This document shows, piece after piece, positions 27,701 through 37,253 of a stretch of 64,000 nucleotides of DNA. Both the position numbers and the translations under genes were made by a program. The notes below the pieces were generated by a model. The model saw nothing but the letters and a program-made list of their open reading frames with translations. It was not told the DNA's origin and did not search any database. The stretch covers positions 3,870 to 67,869 of the forward strand of contig QMRV01000007.1 in NCBI GenBank assembly GCA_003649445.1, given 5' to 3'. This stretch comes from Thermoprotei archaeon (GTDB lineage: Archaea; Thermoproteota; Thermoprotei; Thermofilales; B15-G2). Each line of letters opens with the position of its first letter. The stretch's first letter is position 1.

Positions 27701-28039
27701 TTACACATTGTCTGCGAAGTATTTTTCCCGCAGCCCCCACACTTCTATAGTCGAATAAGACATGAACTGTACTGTGAAAGCATCGGGATCTATTGATGCT
27801 GCATCTTTTACATAGAATAAGTTTGTGCAAGTCCGAGGTATTACTAGTGCGTCGTACTCACCGTGCATGGGCAGCACTCCCACATTAGCGTATACTCTAG
27901 TGAAGCCTAGGAACCAGAGGATAATTATTACTTGAAGAATGAGAGCTGACTACGGATTTGCTCCCATACTGATAAATAGTAGAAATAGCACGATGAATCC
28001 TCCCGCGAAGAGAGAGTATGATTTGAAGTAGCTGGCTCG
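27701..28039 (-). pseudogene. Remnant of a membrane or secreted protein with in-frame TAG
   Basis: In one frame a hydrophobic span (LFAGGFIVLFLLFISMGANP) runs into TAG at 27958-27960 and directly continues with a second span (ALILQVIIILWFLGFTRVYA). About 65 soluble residues follow, ending in TAA at 27701. No start codon precedes it. The upstream half overlaps the C-terminal end of the PIN gene in another frame, suggesting a deletion joined two genes. Confidence 0.4.
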
Positions 28040-28475
28040 CTAGGGCTCTCTTGGAGCTTTTTTCTCGCAGCCTCGAGTGTGCTTCTATTAAGACTCCTTC
28101 TCTGCGCAATTCTTTAAGAATTGAAAGTGTTCCTATAACCTTTAAGCCTAGCTCTCTAGCAAGTCTTCTAGCCCTTCTATCGTCTATGACTATGATCTTA
28201 TCTTTCATTAGAGCTAGAAGTATTGCTGAAGATCTACCAAGCCCCAGTCTTGATAATCTCTTCCTGGTCTCCTCTACGCTTATTTTTCTCTCAGAAATAA
28301 GTCTTGAAAGTTCTTGATATACTTCATCTCTCTTCCTCTCTACTTCTTCAAGTACTCCACGCGGAACTTCTGCTTCACTAAATAACTCAAGAGCTTTCTC
28401 CAAAAGACTTAGTTTAGCTAGCACTATAATTGGAGACGTATTGAGTACTACTCTTAAAGATGCTCCTGTATGCAT
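27897..28475 (-). CDS. PIN-domain toxin (DUF3368-like)
   Basis: A 192-residue protein. Residues 8-130 match the DUF3368 subgroup of PIN nucleases: VVLNTSPIIVLAKL, GRSSAILLALMKDKIIVIDDR, ARELGLKVIGTLSIL. The initial Asp of classical PIN domains is Asn here, as in many DUF3368 members. The C-terminal 55 residues (from about EKSSKRALAS) are unlike the family and overlap a membrane-protein remnant in another frame, so the tail is probably a junction artefact of a deletion. It overlaps the UPF0175 antitoxin gene upstream. Confidence 0.75.
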   Translation of the reverse strand: MHTGASLRVVLNTSPIIVLAKLSLLEKALELFSEAEVPRGVLEEVERKRDEVYQELSRLISERKISVEETRKRLSRLGLGRSSAILLALMKDKIIVIDDRRARRLARELGLKVIGTLSILKELRREGVLIEAHSRLREKSSKRALASQLLQIILSLRGRIHRAISTIYQYGSKSVVSSHSSSNNYPLVPRLH

Positions 28476-28695
28476 CTAGCTCCTCCTCAACCTCCTCTTC
28501 ATCCATAATACTATACTTAATGCCAAGCTCACGTAAAAGGAGCCAGAGTTCGTCGACTCTCATGCTTAAGAGTTCTGCTGCCTTACCTGTAGATATTCTA
28601 CCACTAAGTAAGAGTCCTAGAACCATAAAGAGTTTCTCCTTGTCAGGATAAGATACACGCTCACGCTCGATAACCTTCTTTAACTCAATAGACAT
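28414..28695 (-). CDS. UPF0175-type antitoxin
   Basis: About 93 residues from ATG 28695, which is preferred over 28716 by family alignment. It has the UPF0175 helix pattern LGLLLSGRISTGKAAELLSM, then RVDELWLLLRELGIKY, and an acidic tail (DEEEVEEELDAY). UPF0175 proteins are usually encoded just before DUF3368 PIN toxins, as here with a 62-bp overlap. Confidence 0.75.
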   Translation of the reverse strand: MSIELKKVIERERVSYPDKEKLFMVLGLLLSGRISTGKAAELLSMRVDELWLLLRELGIKYSIMDEEEVEEELDAYRSIFKSSTQYVSNYSAS

Positions 28696-28913
28696 AAAGT
28701 TACACCCATTAAACAATATTATTTTTCTGAACTTATATATAGTGCTCTCTGTAAATGGCCTTATAGTTAAGTATTGTTTATGTATAACATAGATAAGTTA
28801 TTATCAGCCATCAAGCAACTTTACCAATAGTAAGGTGTAGTGATCTTAGTTAATGATTAAACATAACCAAGTCCCTTTGTTTCCAAGTAAATGATTTACC
28901 CGAAGACTAAACT

Positions 28914-29060
28914 GTGCTATATAATAAGTCAGCTAATCAAGCCGTCATCACCTTCAGCACCAGAAACCCTCATCACTCCAACGTAGTATCCGCGCCGAAA
29001 TATAAGTACATTGTTTATCTAGCTGAAAATAAGGCTTCTGTACAAGTAGAAACAAAATAG
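28914..29060 (+). other. Short coding-like stretch in a 400-bp gap
   Basis: Between 28717 and 29130 no clear gene exists. A 48-codon frame from GTG 28914 to TAG 29060 has protein-like composition (AVITFSTRNPHHSNVV, then KYKYIVYLAENKASVQVE). There is no good promoter. It may be the tail of a lost gene or a tiny protein. Confidence 0.25.
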
Positions 29061-29130
29061 TGATTTTCGTAAAATACAGTAAAGTTAAAGATACAAGGAA
29101 TCAACATTTACGAGCCTAAAATTATGGTAG

Positions 29131-30156
29131 TTATTTGAGATTATAAGCTTTAAGTTTTAGTCTATTTATTTCAACTGCTGTTGATTTAATGCATTTCTTC
29201 AAGTAGTTCTTATCTATATTCATGTTGTGAAGTTTCCGGTAGAGCTTGATGAATTCTTTGCAGTCCTTAAGTATGCTCAGCATTTCTAGGTGGGTTTTCG
29301 CGTCATAAAGCTTGAAGGGAATGCTTTTGCCTTTAATTCTCAGTATTCTTCGCCCTACATAGAATGCAGAAGATCTCGCATTTAGTAGTGCTTCTTTGGT
29401 TTTTCCTCTAGCTAAGCTTTTGACCGCATTTAAATATTCTGTCCGAGCTCCTCTAGGCTCTTTCCAGTAAATATCTAAAAGCTCTTTAAGTTCGACAAGA
29501 AGCTCCTTGATATACTGTTTTTTCAAATTTTTTAAGCCTTGAACTTCATCGAAGAATTCTCTGAAATTTCTTTGGGCAAGCTTGCTGTAGAGATCTTTAG
29601 GTCTAATGCTGGGAATATCTCCTTGAAGCATTATCTCGACAATAGCTAAGTTAAAGCAGGCATCTCTTACAGCAACTATTCCTTCGAAAACGATGCCCCG
29701 TCTATAACTCTCTTCTGCTACCTTTAGGCAAGACTCACTTTTATTGAATACTGGGAGTATTTCACTTAACTCCCACTTCCACGCAAGAGCTTTCTTTTTC
29801 CACTCTCCGAGAATACCTTTAGGATCTTCAAGTATAATACCCTCCCGAAGTAACGAAATCCATAAGCTGGCCAGAATCCATGAGTCCTCTCTCCTCCGAT
29901 ACTTCTCGTCCTCGAACACATGCTTAAAGTGCTCAATAGAATACCTCCATATTTCTACCTCAAACCCTTCAACATGCCTCACTTCAGGATTCCTTACTTT
30001 AATTTCTCCTTCAAGAACTACAGCTAAATCAACATCGCTCATCTCATCAACAGTTCCTCTAGCAAGAGAACCAAAGAGAATAACGCCGACAGCATTCTGG
30101 CCCATAAGATCTCTTGCCGCTTCTTTAGCTACTCTGAACATAGCGTCAAGAAACAT
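29131..30156 (-). CDS. Nucleotidyltransferase-HEPN fusion protein
   Basis: About 341 residues. The N-terminus is an MNT-like nucleotidyltransferase with GVILFGSLARGTVDEMSDVDLAVV, a complete GSx10DxD motif. Residues about 120-330 are helical and resemble HEPN-type substrate-binding domains (YRRGIVFEGIVAVRDACFNLA; ALLNARSSAFYVGRRI). ATG 30156 is chosen because TATAAAAATA at 30189-30198 would then serve as TATA box; ATG at 30189 is the longer alternative. Proteins like this act as antitoxin-like or aminoglycoside-type nucleotidyltransferases; the target is unknown. Confidence 0.7.
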   Translation of the reverse strand: MFLDAMFRVAKEAARDLMGQNAVGVILFGSLARGTVDEMSDVDLAVVLEGEIKVRNPEVRHVEGFEVEIWRYSIEHFKHVFEDEKYRRREDSWILASLWISLLREGIILEDPKGILGEWKKKALAWKWELSEILPVFNKSESCLKVAEESYRRGIVFEGIVAVRDACFNLAIVEIMLQGDIPSIRPKDLYSKLAQRNFREFFDEVQGLKNLKKQYIKELLVELKELLDIYWKEPRGARTEYLNAVKSLARGKTKEALLNARSSAFYVGRRILRIKGKSIPFKLYDAKTHLEMLSILKDCKEFIKLYRKLHNMNIDKNYLKKCIKSTAVEINRLKLKAYNLK

Positions 30157-30189
30157 AATTTCAACAGGTAGTTCTACTAATAATATCAT

Positions 30190-30672
30190 ATTTTTATACC
30201 TATGTACTGTGGCAATTGGAGTACACTACCCTAAGAAAATCACTTCAAAATCTCCATCAAATGGAGCTGTTATCTTAAAACCGTAATACTTACTGCAGTC
30301 AAATTAGAATACTGTCAGACATATGGCAAAAATATATATAGTAGTATTTTAAAAGTAGACATAGTACGTTAATAACTTATTTAAGATTTATTGCATATAG
30401 ATTTTACGTAAATTTATAGTCTAGTAATTTACTGTAGTGTATAGCGTGGTAAACTATGCTCAATACTTTACTTGTATTTGTTAAGCAAATGTAGTTTGAA
30501 TAATACGATACTGGGATGTTTTAGTTTTTTGTATAATGATATAGTTTAAGTTAAAGTAACTTATATTGTTACCTAGAATTATATTTAATTATATGTTAAT
30601 TAATAGTGTTATGTATTTTAAAAAATTAGAAAAATTTATAAATATATTAGCTTTGTTCTCTTAAGTTGGAAA
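30190..30672 (+). promoter_or_regulatory. AT-rich 480-bp leader/promoter region of the surface protein
   Basis: No gene is seen. The stretch is very AT-rich with runs such as TTTAAAAAATTAGAAAAATTTATAAATATA. TTTATAAATATA at about 30634-30645 is a strong TATA candidate upstream of ATG 30673. The length suggests room for regulator binding, but no repeat was identified. Confidence 0.4.
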
Positions 30673-32889
30673 ATGATAGAAAATAGAAATAATATATTAG
30701 TGTCTATACTGCTGTCTAGTATACTTCTATTAACACTGGTTTCTACAGACGCAGTATACTCCAAGAAAATTGTCCCTTCTGATGATTATGGAGTTTTAGA
30801 GAATAATTATGTTACTTCAAAAACTGTAATTTATACTCCTTCACAAGATACTAGCGTTTCTGAATGCTATCCTTCTTATAGCTATGGTTCTTCTCAAGTA
30901 ATTTTCTCAGGATACTACGGGTCCGGCGACGAAGAGGAAAATGACCGCTACTATCGGTATGCTTATATAAGGTTTTCTTTTAACAAAATTCCAGCAAACG
31001 ACATTAAGTACGCTAAACTTGTGCTCTATTTATGTAAATCTATGACACTTTTTGAACCCGGAACTACTAAAAAAGTTTTTGACGTATACTGTACTACCAC
31101 ATACTGGTCCGAGTCGACTACTTGGTATAATAGGCCTAAAATTCACGGCATTTACGGTAAGTTTACTGTTTTTGCAAGTGATCCCGATAAGAAATCCTAC
31201 AGCGTTGACTTAACGGTGCTTATAAAGAAATGGCTTTCTTTTGCTACTAACTACGGTATAGCCATTTGCAGTAAATATTCGAGCGAACACGCTATTGTTT
31301 CATGGTATTCTAGTGAAGTAAATAATGTTGCTTACAGACCTAAACTCATTATATCGTATAAGTATGGTCCTGAAATAGAGCTTATTCCTTCGTCTACGTC
31401 AGGATACCAGAGCACAACTATTAAAATAACTGTTAAAGTGTATTCAAGAGGAGGATTTTACGGTAAAGTATGTTTTCACGCAAGTATTCCTCAAGGATAT
31501 ACTTGCAGTTTTAGTCCGTCAAGTTTAATTATTTCATCTAAAGAGTCCCCTAAGTTTACTACACTTAAGGTCTCTATTCCTTCGAGTGCCGCTGCAGGTA
31601 CGACTACTATTAAAGTTAGAGCAGAGTCTGGGAACTACTATAGCTATTCTTTGCTGAAAATAAAAGTACTTCCTTACGGCTTTACTTTTACAGCAACTCC
31701 TTTATCTGTTTCTGTTAATCAAGGGAAAAGCTGCACTATTACTCTTAAGGTAACTAAAATAGGAGCTTACAATAAGAAAGTATCATTTAGTGCAGTTAAA
31801 GTGCCTAGCGGAATAACGGTTACTTTTAATCCCGCTACTCTTACTCCTACAGGCTCTGCTACAGCTTCTATTAAGGCCTCATATACGGTTAAACCGGGGA
31901 CTTACAGCATTAATATATTAGCTAAAGGAGCCGACGGCAAGTCTTCTTATGTTATAATTAAAGTAGCTGTTAAGCCTGCTTTATTCGACTACTCTTTGAG
32001 TGTTTCTCCATCGTCGGTTAAAATTGTCAAAGGAAAATCAGCAACTGTTACTATTAATGCTGTACTGAAGAAAGGCTCACCTGAAGTTGTCTATCTAAGT
32101 GCTCAAAGCGTACCTAAAGGTATTTCCTGTAGTTTTTCTCCTGAAGAAATTAAGCCTACCGCTTCAAGTAAACTCACAATAACTGTTGACTCAAACTGTC
32201 CTTCCAAAGTATACACCATCGTGATTCTTGGTTCAAGTGAAAGTGAATTAGAAAAATCAGCTAAGTTAACTATCGAGGTAATAAACCGTATAATTCCTGT
32301 GTCTCCTCCTCAATGTATTATAGCTACTGTTACTTATGGTAGCGAGCTCGCTGATGAAGTTCAAGTACTAAGAGGTTTCCGGGACAATATTATGATGAAA
32401 ACTTATCAAGGCTCCTCTTTCTTTAAGTCATTTAACGCTTTTTACTATAGCTGGAGTCCTAACATAGCTTACTGGATTCAAGAAAATCCGTGGGTAAAGC
32501 CGCTGTTTAAAGCACTAATTTATCCGCTGGTAGGAATTCTTTTGTTTTCAGTGTTTATAGTGTCTCCTATTATGAACATGCACCCTGATGTAGCTGTCTA
32601 CATGGCTGAGACCATTATTTCGCTTTTAGTAGGCTTCATTTACTGTGGACTTCCCTTGAGTTTTACGCTTAGATCTAAATCGAAGTACTTTAGAAGAAAA
32701 ATTTCTGCAGCAATGGGTTTAATGTCTTTAGCTACACTACTTACTTGTATTATACTGCAGATTACCGAGCTCTCAGACGCTCTTTCAATAACGTCTTTTC
32801 TCTATGTTCTAATGAACATCATCTTCTCACTTTACTCAACACCACTTCTAGTGAGAAAAATAAATGAAAAGCTTTTACGTATAAAGTAG
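30673..32889 (+). CDS. Surface protein with DNRLRE domain, Ig-like repeats and CFI-box C-terminus
   Basis: A 738-residue cell-surface protein. It has a signal peptide (about residues 8-30, ILLSSILLLTLVSTDAVYS). A DNRLRE-type beta domain covers about 50-235 (YTPSQDTSVSE, YIRFSFNKIPANDIKYAKLVLYL, YRPKLIISY). Three NEW3/Ig-like repeats follow, about 235-545 (PQGYTCSFSPSSL, PSGITVTFNPATL, PKGISCSFSPEEI). Then comes the CFI-box-type motif PPQCIIATVTYGSELADEVQ followed by LRGFRDN near 545, and about four transmembrane spans. The CFI box is a recurrent C-terminal signature thought to mark processing or anchoring of exported proteins. Confidence 0.8.
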   Translation: MIENRNNILVSILLSSILLLTLVSTDAVYSKKIVPSDDYGVLENNYVTSKTVIYTPSQDTSVSECYPSYSYGSSQVIFSGYYGSGDEEENDRYYRYAYIRFSFNKIPANDIKYAKLVLYLCKSMTLFEPGTTKKVFDVYCTTTYWSESTTWYNRPKIHGIYGKFTVFASDPDKKSYSVDLTVLIKKWLSFATNYGIAICSKYSSEHAIVSWYSSEVNNVAYRPKLIISYKYGPEIELIPSSTSGYQSTTIKITVKVYSRGGFYGKVCFHASIPQGYTCSFSPSSLIISSKESPKFTTLKVSIPSSAAAGTTTIKVRAESGNYYSYSLLKIKVLPYGFTFTATPLSVSVNQGKSCTITLKVTKIGAYNKKVSFSAVKVPSGITVTFNPATLTPTGSATASIKASYTVKPGTYSINILAKGADGKSSYVIIKVAVKPALFDYSLSVSPSSVKIVKGKSATVTINAVLKKGSPEVVYLSAQSVPKGISCSFSPEEIKPTASSKLTITVDSNCPSKVYTIVILGSSESELEKSAKLTIEVINRIIPVSPPQCIIATVTYGSELADEVQVLRGFRDNIMMKTYQGSSFFKSFNAFYYSWSPNIAYWIQENPWVKPLFKALIYPLVGILLFSVFIVSPIMNMHPDVAVYMAETIISLLVGFIYCGLPLSFTLRSKSKYFRRKISAAMGLMSLATLLTCIILQITELSDALSITSFLYVLMNIIFSLYSTPLLVRKINEKLLRIK

Positions 32890-32986
32890 TTGGCCTTTTT
32901 CTTAGTTTATATTAATTTTTTAGCAGCCTGCTGTTTTATCATAGTTAATCATTTATTGTATTAGCTCTTAGTTCTCTAGAGATAAT

Positions 32987-35704
32987 ATGAGAATTGATTC
33001 ATCTTACTGTACTGCATCTGGAGTGCCTCTAGGGGGTATAGGGACTGGTTCTGTTGAGCTGAGAGCTGACGGCAGATTCTATGAGTGGCATATATTCAAC
33101 AATGGTCGGTGGGCTTGGAGACAGGAAGATAGGGAGAAAGAGTTTATGTCTCCTAGAGACTTCTTCTTTGTAGCTAGAACTAAAACTGCTGGCGGCAGTA
33201 TTAGAGTAAGGCTTCTTCAGGCTAGTAAAGGCTATGAGCTAGGCGGAGACCCGTATACTTTCCCTTGGTTCAGGTCTGTTGATAAGATGGAGTATAATGG
33301 TGAACCACCCTTTATATTCATTAAGTACTTTGACCAAGATTTGCCTGTAGATATAGAGCTGGAAGCATTTTCGCCATTTATTCCAAGTGACGTGAAGAAC
33401 TCGTCTATTCCAGTAGCGTTCTTCGTATTCAGGGTAAGGAACAAGCTCGATGAAGAAATAGAGTTTAGTCTACTTGCTGGAATAAAGAATCCTTTTGGAG
33501 AAATTCCAGCTGAAGCAGAGATATTCGTTGATAAAATCAAGGGAGGCTTCGCTTTAACCATAAAGGGCACTAATATCCATAGGAAGCACTGCATGTATAG
33601 AGGCTCTATTACTCTCGGCTTTATTAGTGAAGGAGAGTACGGCTACTGCTTGACTGCTCCCTATGAGGAGCGCCCACTTAGATACAAGTGGGTTGAATTC
33701 AGGGCTACTGGTCTGCTAAAAGATGAAGAAAAGCTTACTAGAGTAGAAGAGAGAGTCTACAGTATTGTTGTCTGTAAGAAGAGACTTAAACCTAGAGAAG
33801 AAACTAAGATCACTGTTTTCTTAGCATGGTTTTTCCCTAACCATTACGATGACTTAGGGTACTATCTTGGTCACGCTTATGAAAACTACTTTGATTCGTC
33901 GAGTAGTGTAGCTGAGTACATTGTAGACAACTTTGAGTATCTCTACAGCTACACTAAGAAATTCCACGACTTGCTTTACTCTACTTCAGTCGACTACTGG
34001 CTAGTAGACTTAATTGCCTCTCAGTTAACCACTATGGTTAAGTCTACTTACTACACTAAAGACAAGCTTTTCGGTGTATGGGAGGGCTATGGATGCTGTG
34101 GACTAAATACCACTGATGTAGCGTTCTATGGCTCAATAATGATTCTACAGCTGTTTCCCGAATTAGAAAAGACTTGGATTAAGTATCATGCAAAGTGGCA
34201 GCTCAAGCCGGATCTCTCTCCGTACTACGAAGTATTTGCTTTAGCAATCCCAGAGAACATGGCCTTGCTAAAAGAAGAATTAAAAAAGGATCCTAGCATA
34301 GGTATGGATTTAGAGAAATTTAAGAAGACTGTAAGGAAAATTGTAGAGAAGACTGGTAAAGATCCTACAGGCAGAATAATGCACTACTTTGTAGGCTCGT
34401 TTAAGCGCCCCGACACATACAATAGACCCGATATGAACCCAGAGTACGTTTTAATGGTTATTAGAGACGCTTTCTGGCTTGGCGATAGAAGTCTACTAGA
34501 ATCTTTGTGGAATGTTATTAAGGAGGCCATAGAAGTTATTTTAAGAGTTCATGATCCCGTCGGCTTAAAGCTTCTCTATCACTACGCTCCTGCAGGCTAC
34601 GAGGCCATTCATCAGAGTATAGCATATCGGTTAGGGTTTGCTGAACGTTTCGGCAGATTCTTGAGCTATGCTGCTGCTGGTTATACATTTTACCCGATAT
34701 CGGTTCAAACATTTGATGCTTGGAGCCTTTTAGGAATAACTTCATTTACTGGAGTGCTGTGGTTGGCTGCACTAAAAGCTGTAGAAAAAGCAGCTGAAAT
34801 AGTGGGAGATAACGAGTACAGCGAGCACGTGAAGAGAATATTCGGCGAAGGTAAAGAGAATTTAGTTAAGTATCTCTGGAATGGAGAATACCTTGACCTA
34901 TGGTATGACCCTATTAGCGGCAAAAGGGATAAAGGCTGTTCTGCTTCGCAGCTCGATGGGCAACTCTACTTAACGCTTTTACTAGACCTCGGCTATCTAC
35001 TTGATAGAGATAAGACACTAAAGATTCTTCAAAGTATATTTAAATACAACTTTGCTGAAGAAGAAGGGTTACTTAATGGAGTGTACCCAGGTAGACCAAG
35101 GCCAGCTTTTGCAGGAGACATGCCTTTACCGAATGATACTGGCTTGAAGTACACTGTTGGCTCGCAAATAGATACTCCGTGGACAGGTATCGAGTTCGAA
35201 GTAGCCGCACACATGATAAACGAAGGCATGGTAGAGGAAGCATTTAAAATACTTAAGGCAATACACGAGAGATATGCTAGGTACGGTGAATACTGGAACC
35301 ACATTGAGTGTGGTGGCCACTATTATCGCCCAATGGACTCTTGGCTAGTACTTATGGCTCTCGAAGGCCTACTCTACAACGGGTTCGAGAAAAGACTGAG
35401 ATTTATGCCTAAAATAAACGAGAAGTCATTCAGAGGTTTGCTGACAGTTACCGGGAACTGGGGTATTGTCGAGCAAGTAGTCGAGGATAATGTGCAGAAA
35501 GTATCTATTAGTCTTGAGCAGGGCTCGCTTAAGCTGAAAGTACTCGAATTAAAGAAGTTTGGCAGCGTAAAGAAAGTAGAGGTTTCAATTGACGGGGAAG
35601 CTGTAGAAGCTGACTTTAAAGAAGAAAAAGAAAAAGTCGTACTCGAATTAAGTAAAGAGGCTGTTGTAACGAAAACAATCAAAGTTAAAATATATTACCG
35701 TTGA
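32987..35704 (+). CDS. GH116 family beta-glycosidase
   Basis: A 905-residue enzyme of the GH116 (GBA2/SSO1353-like) family that hydrolyses beta-glucosides or beta-xylosides with retention. The N-terminal domain carries the family opening GVPLGGIGTGSVEL. The (alpha/alpha)6 domain carries VWEGYGCCGLNTTDV near residue 364, where E is the likely nucleophile, and VQTFDAWSLLG near 576, where D is the likely acid/base. SQIDTPWTGIEFEVA and GGHYYRPMDSW are further family motifs. There is no signal peptide. It ends with TGA, after which the convergent ATPase gene begins, so this TGA acts as a true stop. Confidence 0.9.
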   Translation: MRIDSSYCTASGVPLGGIGTGSVELRADGRFYEWHIFNNGRWAWRQEDREKEFMSPRDFFFVARTKTAGGSIRVRLLQASKGYELGGDPYTFPWFRSVDKMEYNGEPPFIFIKYFDQDLPVDIELEAFSPFIPSDVKNSSIPVAFFVFRVRNKLDEEIEFSLLAGIKNPFGEIPAEAEIFVDKIKGGFALTIKGTNIHRKHCMYRGSITLGFISEGEYGYCLTAPYEERPLRYKWVEFRATGLLKDEEKLTRVEERVYSIVVCKKRLKPREETKITVFLAWFFPNHYDDLGYYLGHAYENYFDSSSSVAEYIVDNFEYLYSYTKKFHDLLYSTSVDYWLVDLIASQLTTMVKSTYYTKDKLFGVWEGYGCCGLNTTDVAFYGSIMILQLFPELEKTWIKYHAKWQLKPDLSPYYEVFALAIPENMALLKEELKKDPSIGMDLEKFKKTVRKIVEKTGKDPTGRIMHYFVGSFKRPDTYNRPDMNPEYVLMVIRDAFWLGDRSLLESLWNVIKEAIEVILRVHDPVGLKLLYHYAPAGYEAIHQSIAYRLGFAERFGRFLSYAAAGYTFYPISVQTFDAWSLLGITSFTGVLWLAALKAVEKAAEIVGDNEYSEHVKRIFGEGKENLVKYLWNGEYLDLWYDPISGKRDKGCSASQLDGQLYLTLLLDLGYLLDRDKTLKILQSIFKYNFAEEEGLLNGVYPGRPRPAFAGDMPLPNDTGLKYTVGSQIDTPWTGIEFEVAAHMINEGMVEEAFKILKAIHERYARYGEYWNHIECGGHYYRPMDSWLVLMALEGLLYNGFEKRLRFMPKINEKSFRGLLTVTGNWGIVEQVVEDNVQKVSISLEQGSLKLKVLELKKFGSVKKVEVSIDGEAVEADFKEEKEKVVLELSKEAVVTKTIKVKIYYR

Positions 35705-35711
35705 ATTATTT

Positions 35712-37115
35712 TTAAATATTTTTGAAGCTTGGCAAAGCTTTTAAGTCATTTATATCTATTGCTATTATTTTTTCTTCCCTTAACCTCTCTTTATCTAATA
35801 TCTTTTTAGCTACTAGTCCATAGTATTTTTTCAAAGGTCTTATTTTCACGTAAGCTGTCTTCTCGGCTAAAGTATTGACTATATTTTGTGCTCTACTGTA
35901 GTCTATTTCACTCCACTTTACCTCCATATACAGTGCTGTTTTCGTTTTAGCGTTGTATGCCACTATATCTATATCGAATGAGCCTTGAGGAAACTTGCCA
36001 TAGTATTTTGATATTGATGTAGGTGTGAAAGGTAGTTTATTTTCTTTAGCGAGCTTTTCCACTATTTCTTTTGCTAGTAACTCAAATGCTTCACCTAGAT
36101 AAGTGTTTAGTGTTTGTATACATTTTTCATAGACTTTTCTCCAGTTATATTCTAGTAGACTTCTATTCTTGTATACGTACTTAAACCAGAATTTTGTAAA
36201 GTAGTCTTTTATCGTATAAAATGCACCCTTTTTCCTACCAGCGGGAAGCTCTGGCTTAATTATGTCTAAGAGCTCTGTTAAGTCTTTTAAATACGGTGAT
36301 AGTGAAGTAGGCTTTAGTCCCACTTTATTAGCTATTTCAGATACTCTACAATATCCTTCAGCTATCGCCGACAATATTGAGGAGTAAGTGTAGTAGTCTT
36401 TTCCAAAGGTTTCTCTAAGGATACCATTTACTTCGTCTCGTAGTGGAGCATGTTCTTCGAAAACTAGTTTCTTCAATGCATCTTCAATGCTTTTTACGGA
36501 ATATTTCTGTATTAAAGCGTAGTAGTAAGGTACTCCTCCGAAAATTAAGTAGAATTTTACTTGCTCTTCAAGACAATTTACTCCGAGATCTTTAAGCCAC
36601 TCAATTATAGTAGTTACTTCTAAAGGCTTTACTTCAAGCCTTACATCAGCTCTACCGTATAAAGGTGACTGATAGTCTTCAAAAAGCCTCTTAATTAAGC
36701 CAACAACAGATCCACATACAATTACTGAAGGTCTTTTCTCTTTAGTATCCCAGAACCTCTGTAACTCAAATGGCACCGATGAGTCTACTCTAGTAAACCA
36801 CTGGAACTCATCAAAAACAACTATTCCATCGTACTCAGAAAGCAGTTCAAAGAACTCTCTCCAAGACTCCGGCCTAACGTAGCTAGGTAATCTCATAGCT
36901 TCTCTTAATTGCCTGGAAAACTCTTCGAGTAGCATTTTACTACTTTTCTCAGGATTTACAAAAAGATAAATAAACTTCCTATTTTTACAGAATTCTAAAA
37001 TAAGTCTAGTTTTACCTACTCTTCTTCTGCCATAAATAACAGCTAGAAAAGGCTCACTAACACTAGTCAAAGTTTTCAATTCAGCCTCCCTATCGTAAAA
37101 CTTTATTTCAGTCAT
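35712..37115 (-). CDS. Archaeal AAA ATPase with C-terminal DUF234 nuclease-like domain
   Basis: About 467 residues from ATG 37115. The P-loop is IYGRRRVGKTRLI near residue 27, and Walker B is GIVVFDEFQWF near 100. A wHTH follows (YCRVSEIANKVGLKPTSLSPYLKDL). The C-terminal domain contains GSFDIDIVAYNAKTKTALYM then EVKW, the D...ExK pattern of restriction-like nucleases in DUF234. An upstream ATG at 37211 would add a hydrophobic segment and is not favoured. It is divergent from a VapBC pair. The family is common in archaea and of unclear function, perhaps mobile or defence-related. Confidence 0.85.
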   Translation of the reverse strand: MTEIKFYDREAELKTLTSVSEPFLAVIYGRRRVGKTRLILEFCKNRKFIYLFVNPEKSSKMLLEEFSRQLREAMRLPSYVRPESWREFFELLSEYDGIVVFDEFQWFTRVDSSVPFELQRFWDTKEKRPSVIVCGSVVGLIKRLFEDYQSPLYGRADVRLEVKPLEVTTIIEWLKDLGVNCLEEQVKFYLIFGGVPYYYALIQKYSVKSIEDALKKLVFEEHAPLRDEVNGILRETFGKDYYTYSSILSAIAEGYCRVSEIANKVGLKPTSLSPYLKDLTELLDIIKPELPAGRKKGAFYTIKDYFTKFWFKYVYKNRSLLEYNWRKVYEKCIQTLNTYLGEAFELLAKEIVEKLAKENKLPFTPTSISKYYGKFPQGSFDIDIVAYNAKTKTALYMEVKWSEIDYSRAQNIVNTLAEKTAYVKIRPLKKYYGLVAKKILDKERLREEKIIAIDINDLKALPSFKNI

Positions 37116-37253
37116 AATTATTACAAATAGAATAATTATAATTGGCATAAAATACTTTGCGCTCAAAATCACCGAACTATAAATTGGCGGTAGCCAAAAA
37201 ATTACCACCAACTATGTAAAACCTTATATAGGTAGACCTAACTAGTCTACCCC

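Noticed and set aside
27340..27708. 122-codon minus-strand frame
   Set aside because: Composition (FFFFW, SSISAS) looks like a shadow; the plus-strand frame at 27449 has a TATA box and gene-like codon use.
29744..30286. 180-codon plus-strand frame over the nucleotidyltransferase gene
   Set aside because: Ser/Ile-rich antisense shadow of a gene with a clear GSx10DxD motif.
37181..37215. Short hairpin TTGGC-GGTA-GCCAA between the ATPase and VapB genes
   Set aside because: Only 5-bp arms; too short to call an operator or terminator with confidence.
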